Below are positions 1-4,447 of a stretch of DNA of 6,237 bases, in pieces. Origin of the DNA: Nitrospinae bacterium RIFCSPLOWO2_12_FULL_45_22 (GTDB lineage Bacteria > 2-12-FULL-45-22); assembly GCA_001803565.1 (NCBI GenBank), contig MHDQ01000227.1, positions 1-6,237 of the forward strand, in the 5' to 3' direction. The notes under the pieces were generated by a model. That model saw nothing but the letters and a program-made list of their open reading frames with translations, was not told the DNA's origin and did no database searches. Within the stretch, counting starts at the first letter, position 1. The number at the start of each line of letters is the position of its first letter. A program made the position numbers and the translations under genes.

Positions 1-10
1 GAGGCATGAG

Positions 11-328
11 ATGAAAAAACGAAAGAAGGTCATAACAAAAGAAGAGATCATTGAGACCCTAAGAAAGCATAGAGATACTTTGTTGAAATACAAAGTCAAA
101 GAAATTGGGCTTTTTGGGTCTTTTGTTAGGGGTGAACAAGGTGAGAAAAGTGATATAGATTTTTTTGTAAATTTTGAAGAGCCATCACTTGAAAATTTTA
201 TGGGGCTTTCTGCTTTATTAGAAGACCTTTTGCAGAGAAAGGTAGAAATTCTCACCCCTGCTGGTATTGAGAGTATCAGAATTAACTATGTTAAGGAAGA
301 AATAAAAAGGAGCATTGTTTATGCCTAA
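11..328 (+). CDS. mntA: MntA-type nucleotidyltransferase antitoxin
   Basis: Minimal nucleotidyltransferase of 105 residues, the antitoxin of the type VII MntA/HepT module. In characterised systems it adds AMP from ATP to a tyrosine of the HepT toxin and so switches it off. The sequence shows the exact GSX10DXD signature: G36-S37 in GLFGSFVRGE, then D48 and D50 in SDID, which bind metal. The third acidic position is E79 in KVEIL, where many relatives have Asp (KVDL). The C-terminal stretch IRINYVKEEIKRSIVYA matches the family ending. The ATG at 11 has GAGG at 1-4 as ribosome-binding site. The stop overlaps the hepT start by 8 nt, so the pair is translationally coupled. The window edge hides the promoter. 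The region is visibly richer in A+T than the genes to the right, which suggests transfer. Confidence 0.93.
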   Translation: MKKRKKVITKEEIIETLRKHRDTLLKYKVKEIGLFGSFVRGEQGEKSDIDFFVNFEEPSLENFMGLSALLEDLLQRKVEILTPAGIESIRINYVKEEIKRSIVYA

Positions 329-671
329 AAGGACGGATAAAGAATTTTTGTTAGATATTATGGAAGCAATAAATAGAATTGAGCTTTATACAAAAGGATT
401 AAATTACCAGGATTTCTTACAGAAAATAGAAACGCAGGATGCAGTGGTGCGCAACCTTGAAATCATCGGCGAGGCGGTTAAGAACACCTCAAAAAATCTA
501 AAGGCCAAATATGATAATATTCAATGGAAAGAAATCGCAGGAATGCGAGACAAAGTTATCCATTTTTATTTCGGGGTAAACTGGGATATTGTCTGGAAGG
601 CTGCAAAAGATAGCTTACCACAACTTAAAGAGAAAATAGAAAGAATTCTTCAGGAGATAAAGGAAAAGTGA
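321..671 (+). CDS. hepT: HepT-like HEPN RNase toxin (DUF86 family)
   Basis: HEPN-domain protein of 116 residues, the toxin partner of the preceding gene and a predicted RNase that acts on RNA in the cytoplasm. The all-alpha fold ends in the diagnostic motif R76-DKVI-H81-F-Y83, which fits RX4HXY. R and H are the catalytic pair, and the Y is the residue AMPylated by MntA in the studied Shewanella pair. The following YFGVNWDIVW is typical of the family. I chose ATG 321 over an in-frame TTG at 315 because AGGAG at 308-312 sits 8 nt before ATG and the resulting start MPKRTDKEFLLDI fits relatives. It overlaps mntA by 8 nt. All key residues of both partners are intact, so the module looks functional. 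Confidence 0.93.
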   Translation: MPKRTDKEFLLDIMEAINRIELYTKGLNYQDFLQKIETQDAVVRNLEIIGEAVKNTSKNLKAKYDNIQWKEIAGMRDKVIHFYFGVNWDIVWKAAKDSLPQLKEKIERILQEIKEK

Positions 672-818
672 ACATAGAAAAACACCTTGTCTTACTTCTA
701 CCTGATAACTTTTAACCTCTTCCTCGTTCAACTCTCTATATTGAAAACGGATAATCATGGTTTTATCATCAATTCGCTGTAATGGATTTTCATCGTCCAG
801 AACAAAGAACCTTTCCAT
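615..818 (-). pseudogene. Truncated small ORF of unknown function
   Basis: Minus-strand frame of 67 codons starting MERFFVLDDENPLQRIDDK. The first 40 or so residues look like real protein: mixed charge, a good ribosome-binding site (GAGG at 824-827, 5 nt before ATG), and a stop of another frame 12 nt upstream. From about codon 45 on it runs antisense into the 3' end of hepT and turns hydrophobic and low-complexity (LLKNSFYFLFKLW), so the original 3' end seems lost. I do not recognise the family. It is probably the 5' remnant of a gene cut off when the toxin-antitoxin segment joined here. Confidence 0.35.
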
Positions 819-829
819 AATTACCTCGC

Positions 830-975
830 TTATTTACTTTTACTTTTACTTTTATTTACTTTACCTTTCTTTCCTGAAGAAGATTTCATATTTTGTAATA
901 CTCGCTCTAACGCTTCTTCACTTATCCACTTATCAATTACCTCCTCTTAAACCGCCACTGCCCGGCGATTTTCAT
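830..975 (-). pseudogene. Decayed small ORF, lysine-rich tail, likely frameshifted
   Basis: Minus-strand coding-like stretch just upstream of the 615-818 frame. The readable part gives IDKWISEEALERVLQNMKSS and then a Lys/Ser-rich tail that ends at a stop at 830-832. It has no ATG, GTG or TTG in frame. A strong GAGGAGG (940-946) precedes an ATT codon at 937-935. In another frame an ATG at 975 opens MKIAGQWRFKRR and stops 10 nt before the ATT, so a one-base shift could join the two. The tail is encoded by a short ACTTTT microsatellite. Function unknown. It looks like part of the same lost minus-strand operon as the next frame. Confidence 0.28.
836..853. repeat. (ACTTTT)3 microsatellite
   Basis: Three perfect copies of ACTTTT, followed by degenerate copies to about 870. 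Read on the minus strand it encodes the KSKSKSK tail of the small frame ending at 830. Copy-number slippage here would lengthen or shorten that tail in steps of two residues without a frameshift. Confidence 0.7.
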
Positions 976-979
976 AAGG

Positions 980-1017
980 GTTTCAATTCTTTATTATCTA
1001 TTATCGTATTTTCAAAC
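980..1017 (-). repeat. Solitary CRISPR-repeat-like sequence
   Basis: On the minus strand this 38-nt sequence begins GTTTGAAAATACG and ends AAAGAATTGAAAC. A GTTT start and an ATTGAAAC end are typical of many type I and III CRISPR repeats, and the length is in range. There is only one copy, so there is no array here. It may be a lone leftover repeat or chance in AT-rich DNA. The broken minus-strand frames follow it in the same orientation. Confidence 0.2.
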
Positions 1018-1058
1018 CTCAAATGCGGTAGGCGAAAATTGGCTAAAATCGTCCAGGC

Positions 1059-1132
1059 TGGCTCGGGGGCCAGGATTCGAACCTGGATTAGAGGATCCAA
1101 AGTCCTCGGTCCTGCCGTTAGACGACCCCCGA
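1059..1132 (-). tRNA. tRNA-Gln (UUG anticodon)
   Basis: A complete cloverleaf can be drawn. Acceptor TCGGGGG pairs with CCCCCGA. The anticodon stem GAGGA/TCCTC encloses the loop CTTTGGA, giving anticodon UUG, which reads CAA. The T arm is CCAGG-TTCGAAT-CCTGG, the discriminator is G, and CCA is encoded (1059-1061). The weak U1-A72 first pair and G73 are usual for bacterial tRNA-Gln. Its 3' end faces the AT-rich toxin-antitoxin segment. I see no clear terminator after it. Confidence 0.96.
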
Positions 1133-1142
1133 TTATTTCTCC

Positions 1143-1171
1143 ATTATAGCAATAAAGCCCTGTTATAGCAA
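1143..1171 (-). promoter_or_regulatory. Sigma-70 promoter of tRNA-Gln
   Basis: Minus strand: -35 TTGCTA (1171-1166), a 17-bp spacer and a perfect -10 TATAAT (1148-1143). The tRNA begins 10 nt after the -10 box, so the transcript would start only a few bases before the mature 5' end. Confidence 0.85.
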
Positions 1172-1255
1172 GGGATAGGCTTTTTCTTTTAGATTAGAAA
1201 AGAGATGAGAGAAGGATTGAGCAGGAGCGAGAAGGAAGGGGGTTAGCAGGGAATA

Positions 1256-2284
1256 CTAGCAAGCTACTTTTCCCAGGAGGAGTATATTATCTAAAACCTT
1301 TCCTGTCCCGATGACCGTGGTAGCAAGGGGGTCTTTGGTCAGATAAACCGGTACCCCGGTTGCCTCTGCTAATAGCACGTCTAGTCTTCTTAGCAGGGCT
1401 CCCCCTCCGGTAAGGAATATACCCCTTTCTGCTATATCGCCCACTAATTCTGGGGGAGTGTTATCCAGAGCGGTTTTAACCGCGGCTACTATGGCCTTGA
1501 GGGGTTCAGCGATGGCTTCTCTAACCTCTTCTTCAGTAATATCTAAGATCTTTGGTAGCCCATGCACCAGGTCCAACCCCTTTATCACCATATGCTCTTC
1601 TAAGCTATTACCATTAGGGCAGGCAGAGCCTAGCCTTATTTTTATCTCTTCGGCCGTCTTTTCTCCCACCATAAATTTGTATTTCTTTTTCAGATAATGG
1701 GCGATCATCTCGTCCATTAGATTACCCCCTACCCTAATGGATCTGCTATATACTATCCCGGCAAGGGATATGACCGCTATCTCAGTAGTGCCACCACCAA
1801 TATCTACAATCATATTGCCTATAGGCTCTTGCACAGGCAATTCGGCTCCTATTGCCGCAGCCATAGATTCTTCTAACAAAAAGACATACTTAGCACCAGC
1901 AAACTCCGCTGATTCTTTTACTGCCCGCTTCTCGATCTGGGTTATCCCCGAAGGGACCGAGATAATAATCCTGGGTTTGAAGAACCTTCTCCAGGGGTGA
2001 ACCTTGGCAATGAAATGACGCAGCATAAACTCTGCTAACTCAAAATCTGCTATCACTCCATCCTTCAAGGGCCGTATAGTTTCAATTGACTCTGGGGTCC
2101 GGCCCAACATTCGTTTCGCTTCATCACCTACCGCTAGGACCCTTTTTGTGGTTTTATCAATAGCTACTACTGAGGGCTCCTTCAGGGTTATCCCCTTACC
2201 CTTAATAAAGATCAAGGTATTAGCTGTCCCTAAATCTATTGCTATTCTATTAAAAAACCAGCTACCCCAATAATTCGATGGCAT
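1256..2284 (-). CDS. mreB: Rod shape-determining actin homologue MreB
   Basis: Bacterial actin of 342 residues, the usual family length. It forms membrane-bound filaments that direct the elongasome during side-wall peptidoglycan synthesis. The ATPase motifs are clear: phosphate 1 D17-LGTANT, the catalytic region EES-MAAAIG (138-146, where most MreBs have EEP), phosphate 2 VDIGGGTTEIAVIS (160-173) and adenosine loop LTGGGALLRRLD (291-302). The first 11 residues (MPSNYWGSWFF) are aromatic and could help membrane binding. The ATG is preceded by GGTGA six bases upstream. mreC and mreD are not adjacent: tRNA-Gln follows downstream, so mreB stands alone here. No convincing terminator is seen after the stop. 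Confidence 0.98.
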   Translation of the reverse strand: MPSNYWGSWFFNRIAIDLGTANTLIFIKGKGITLKEPSVVAIDKTTKRVLAVGDEAKRMLGRTPESIETIRPLKDGVIADFELAEFMLRHFIAKVHPWRRFFKPRIIISVPSGITQIEKRAVKESAEFAGAKYVFLLEESMAAAIGAELPVQEPIGNMIVDIGGGTTEIAVISLAGIVYSRSIRVGGNLMDEMIAHYLKKKYKFMVGEKTAEEIKIRLGSACPNGNSLEEHMVIKGLDLVHGLPKILDITEEEVREAIAEPLKAIVAAVKTALDNTPPELVGDIAERGIFLTGGGALLRRLDVLLAEATGVPVYLTKDPLATTVIGTGKVLDNILLLGKVAC

Positions 2285-2334
2285 GGCTATTCACCGCCCT
2301 GGAGAAATTTTTATCCTTATCTTTCCTTATCGGT

Positions 2335-2384
2335 GGGATACTAAAAATAGTTTAGTCCCTCACGCCGGTTTAGCAACAAAACCG
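2335..2384. repeat. Two adjacent small inverted repeats over the mreB promoter
   Basis: First dyad: GGG-AT-ACTAAA (2335-2345) pairs with TTTAGT-CCC (2351-2359) around a 5-base loop, with a 2-base bulge. Second dyad: CGGTTT (2366-2371) pairs with AAACCG (2379-2384) around a 7-base loop. The first covers the proposed -10 box of mreB and the second its -35 box. They could be operator half-sites or structured DNA. No protein can be named. Confidence 0.45.
2349..2376 (-). promoter_or_regulatory. Likely mreB promoter
   Basis: Minus strand: -35 TTGCTA (2376-2371), 16-bp spacer, -10 TAAACT (2354-2349). The -35 is identical to that of tRNA-Gln and the -10 to that of tRNA-Thr in this window, which supports the call. 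The leader to the mreB ATG would be about 60 nt. Confidence 0.5.
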
Positions 2385-2454
2385 AGGAAGAGCAATTATC
2401 ATGCCACAATCCAATTTATTCTTCTTAGTTAGTTGCCTTGGCCTGAAGCCTTAA

Positions 2455-2529
2455 TGGTATGGAATCATCAGGGATACCATTGAGGAAGTGGCTGCCAACC
2501 TGATTACTTTTGGCGCCAAAAAATTGGTC
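2455..2529 (+). pseudogene. Short remnant, possibly of a creatininase-like gene
   Basis: A 25-codon coding-like stretch with no start, reading IIRDTIEEVAANLITFGAKK then LV. It resembles the segment before the metal-binding NGHGGN motif of creatininase-family amidohydrolases, where a helix of the type RDVLESLARHGFRRLVIV is typical. Here the frame has a stop just upstream (2452-2454). After LV it enters a 13-bp inverted repeat and then tRNA-Thr, so the motif itself is absent. The family match is from memory of the pattern and weak. Confidence 0.25.
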
Positions 2530-2549
2530 AGTACGTCAATTTTTTGGCG
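2514..2549. repeat. 13-bp perfect inverted repeat (possible terminator hairpin)
   Basis: CGCCAAAAAATTG (2514-2526) and CAATTTTTTGGCG (2537-2549) are perfect complements around a 10-base loop. It lies 14 nt beyond the 3' end of tRNA-Thr. It could stop transcription from tRNA-Thr, although the U run sits inside the stem rather than after it, so it is not a canonical intrinsic terminator. The left arm lies within the coding-like remnant. Confidence 0.6.
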
Positions 2550-2562
2550 ATTACCATGGGTT

Positions 2563-2637
2563 TGGAGCCGGCGGGGGGAGTCGAACCCCCGGCCTACTGA
2601 TTACGAATCAGTTGCTCTACCCCTGAGCTACGCCGGC
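2563..2637 (-). tRNA. tRNA-Thr (CGU anticodon)
   Basis: A full cloverleaf is visible. Acceptor GCCGGCG pairs with CGCCGGC, D arm GCTC/GAGC, anticodon stem ACTGA/TCAGT with loop TTCGTAA (anticodon CGU, reading ACG), T arm GGGGG-TTCGACT-CCCCC, discriminator U and encoded CCA (2563-2565). It is transcribed away from hflX. Confidence 0.97.
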
Positions 2638-2651
2638 CTAATTCTTTTCTG

Positions 2652-2680
2652 AGTTTATGTTAGCTCCCCTTGTTTGTCAA
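2652..2680 (-). promoter_or_regulatory. Sigma-70 promoter of tRNA-Thr
   Basis: Minus strand: perfect -35 TTGACA (2680-2675), 17-bp spacer and -10 TAAACT (2657-2652), 14 nt before the mature tRNA. It is divergent from the hflX promoter, with about 110 bp between them. That stretch holds no gene I can support. Confidence 0.85.
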
Positions 2681-2789
2681 GCTAGTAGTCCTTGTGCCGT
2701 CTTGGCCAAAGCAAAAACTCCCCATTTGAATAAGGGCGCTATGGGCTCCTGTTCTGCCGAAGAGCAGAGGACGAAGGGGTGGCTTAAAG

Positions 2790-2817
2790 TTGACATTATG
2801 GCCAGGGGAGCTATAAT
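2790..2817 (+). promoter_or_regulatory. Near-consensus sigma-70 promoter for hflX operon
   Basis: TTGACA (2790-2795), 16-bp spacer, TATAAT (2812-2817): both hexamers are perfect consensus. Transcription would start near 2824, leaving a leader of about 80 nt before the proposed hflX start. It probably drives hflX and at least originally the shikimate kinase gene behind it. Confidence 0.85.
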
Positions 2818-2903
2818 AATCTTGAGCAGACGGCTATTGTTGCTCTAAACGACCCGTAAAATAGTCCTTTGATCACCCAGGAAAGAAGGAGGGGGAAAGG
2901 GAG

Positions 2904-4070
2904 ATTTTAAATTCTTCCGGTAAAGAAGAAAGGGCTATATTAGTAGCCTTAAAACCGGGTAATATTAAAAGATATCAGCTCGAAGAGTCTCTGGATGAGC
3001 TAGGGCGCTTAACAGAGACCGCTGGTGCTGTAGTCGTCACCCGGGTAGTTCAGGAAGCAGAAGCCCCTAATCCTGCTCTTTATATCGGCAAGGGTAAGGC
3101 AGAAGAGATAGGCCTTCTCGGTTATGAAAAGGATGCTAACCTGGTCATCTTTGATAACGAATTAAGCCCGGCTCAACTGCGGAATTTAGAAAAGTTTATC
3201 CCTTTCAAGATTATTGACCGGACGCAATTGATCCTGGATATCTTTGCCCAGAGAGCCCGTAGCCATGAAGGTAAGCTACAAGTAGAGTTGGCCCAACTCT
3301 CTTACCTACTGTCCCGGTTGGTAGGGCGGGGCATTGAGATGTCCCGGTTAGGTGGTGGCATAGGGACCAGGGGTCCAGGAGAAACTCAGTTGGAGGTGGA
3401 TAGGCGAAGGATATTAAAGAGGATCCACACGATTAAGAGCAGGATAAAAGAGATACAAAAAACCCGCAAGCTCCATCGGCAGCACCGACATTCTTTAGGA
3501 TTACCTATCCTGGCCCTTATAGGCTATACCAATACCGGCAAGTCCACCCTGATGAACCGGCTTACTGCGGCTGATGTAATGGTGGATGACAAACTCTTTG
3601 CTACCCTTGATCCGACTGTCAGGGGGCTAAAATTATCTAATGGGCTAATGGCTTTGGTTTCTGATACTGTGGGCTTTATTCAGAAACTGCCTCATACGCT
3701 GGTAGAGGCTTTCAAAGCTACCCTAGAAGAAGTAAAGGGGGCCGATATTTTACTCCATGTGATAGATTCCAGTCATCCAGAAGTAGATAGGCAGATTCAG
3801 GATGTATATAAGGTTTTACAGGAACTAGGGGCCGATCAGAAGCCGATCATTTCGGTCTACAATAAAGTAGATAAGCTCTCCCGGGATGAAGCCGACGAGA
3901 AAATCTTACGGGTTAGAGGCAGAGGGATTGCTATATCGGCCTTAAAGGGCTATGGGATAGAAGATTTACTTGAGGCTATACGAGACGAACTGCAGAGGAT
4001 AAAGAATCCTGCAACCGCTGGCGTTAAACAAAGCAAATCTGTAACAGTTCACGGGGTTCAGTTAACTTAA
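2904..4070 (+). CDS. hflX: GTPase HflX, ribosome-splitting factor
   Basis: TRAFAC-class GTPase of 388 residues that binds the large ribosomal subunit and splits stalled ribosomes under stress. An N-terminal HflX domain ([41 protein letters not shown]) leads to the family glycine-rich motif [20 protein letters not shown] (150-169). The G domain has G1 GYTNTGKST (207-215), G3 DTVGF (254-258), G4 NKVD (320-323) and G5 SALKG (345-349). Homology runs upstream through [12 protein letters not shown] to near 2910, yet between the stop at 2862 and codon TTG 3228 there is no in-frame ATG, GTG or TTG. ATT at 2904 is the best start, with AAGGAGG at 2886-2892, 11 nt ahead. The last nine residues (380-388) and the stop come from an inserted element. 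Confidence 0.95.
   Translation: MLNSSGKEERAILVALKPGNIKRYQLEESLDELGRLTETAGAVVVTRVVQEAEAPNPALYIGKGKAEEIGLLGYEKDANLVIFDNELSPAQLRNLEKFIPFKIIDRTQLILDIFAQRARSHEGKLQVELAQLSYLLSRLVGRGIEMSRLGGGIGTRGPGETQLEVDRRRILKRIHTIKSRIKEIQKTRKLHRQHRHSLGLPILALIGYTNTGKSTLMNRLTAADVMVDDKLFATLDPTVRGLKLSNGLMALVSDTVGFIQKLPHTLVEAFKATLEEVKGADILLHVIDSSHPEVDRQIQDVYKVLQELGADQKPIISVYNKVDKLSRDEADEKILRVRGRGIAISALKGYGIEDLLEAIRDELQRIKNPATAGVKQSKSVTVHGVQLT
4033..4040. repeat. Left target-site duplication GCAAATCT
   Basis: Exact 8-bp direct repeat of 4559-4566. It abuts the left end of the inserted element and lies within hflX codons. Confidence 0.85.
4041..4061 (+). repeat. Left terminal inverted repeat of the insertion
   Basis: Begins GTAACAGTTCACGGGGTTCA. 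It matches the reverse complement of 4538-4558 with mismatches only at positions 1, 10 and 17. It encodes hflX residues 380 onward. Confidence 0.8.
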
Positions 4071-4088
4071 CTTTGTCACATTTGCCAT

Positions 4089-4116
4089 GTCATTCTGAGC
4101 GAAGCGAAGAATCTTG
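4089..4116 (+). repeat. Dispersed repeat GTCATTCTGAGCGAAGCGAA
   Basis: The stretch starting GTCATTCTGAGCGAAGCGAA and ending GAATCTTG is a motif I know from intergenic regions of many unrelated environmental bacteria. It occurs once here, inside the insertion, and encodes nothing. Confidence 0.6.
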
Positions 4117-4132
4117 TTACCGGAAGGCTGAG

Positions 4133-4174
4133 ACCCTTCGCGGAGTTTATCCTGAGCACAGTGAAGGGCTCAGG
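4133..4174. repeat. Interleaved double palindrome
   Basis: Two overlapping dyads: CCCTTC (4134-4139) with GAAGGG (4163-4168), and CCTGAGC (4151-4157) with GCTCAGG (4168-4174). Only one of the two hairpins could form at a time. The same kind of palindrome is common as a dispersed intergenic repeat. It lies inside the insertion. Confidence 0.65.
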
Positions 4175-4198
4175 AAAAGACTTTAATTTTTGGTAATA

Positions 4199-4400
4199 GT
4201 TTAGCCACAAAAAGGCACAAGAAAATTCTGGTTAAGTTTATAACCACAAAGACACCAAGGGCACAAAGAATTCAATTGACCATCCTCGATATGCCACCCT
4301 TCTTTTTCTTAGTGTTCTTTGTGGCTTTGTGGTTCATATTGTTTTTGTTCCTTTTGCGCATTTTTGCGGCTTATTTTTAGAAGACTTTAGTTGGCTAAAC
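4199..4400. repeat. Nested long inverted repeat with CACAAAG units
   Basis: Three nested arms. The outermost GTTTAGCC (4199-4206) pairs with GGCTAAAC (4393-4400). A middle arm, 4203-4222, matches the reverse complement of 4352-4371 at 16 of 20. An inner arm, 4242-4270 (AACCACAAAGACACCAAGGG...), matches the reverse complement of 4306-4334 at 24 of 29. The inner unit is a CACAAAG-type repeat common in intergenic DNA of many bacteria. RNA from either strand could form a long hairpin. It forms the core of the insertion. Confidence 0.8.
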
Positions 4401-4447
4401 ATTTACGAATCTTAAATGGTCATCAATATTTGGAGATTGAGCGAAAG

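Noticed and set aside
980-1017. A CRISPR array
   Set aside because: Only one repeat-like unit is present and no second copy or regular spacing exists in the window, so it is kept only as a low-confidence remnant.
757-1149. 130-codon plus-strand frame across the tRNA-Gln region
   Set aside because: It runs antisense over the tRNA and its promoter, has no ribosome-binding site, and its middle is low-complexity (YFYFYFYLLYLSFL). Its end GSGARIRTWIRGSKVLGPAV is a typical product of reading a tRNA as protein.
1153-1181. AAAGCC/GGCTTT dyad as mreB terminator
   Set aside because: Only 6 bp with a long loop, it overlaps the tRNA-Gln promoter spacer, and no T run follows.
2677-2796. 39-codon minus-strand frame (MSTLSHPFVLCSSAEQEPIA...)
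   Set aside because: No ribosome-binding site, and it overlaps both divergent promoters. Its composition is plausible but nothing supports expression.
2657-2848. 63-codon plus-strand frame before hflX
   Set aside because: It starts within the tRNA-Thr promoter, covers the hflX promoter and lacks a ribosome-binding site or family match.
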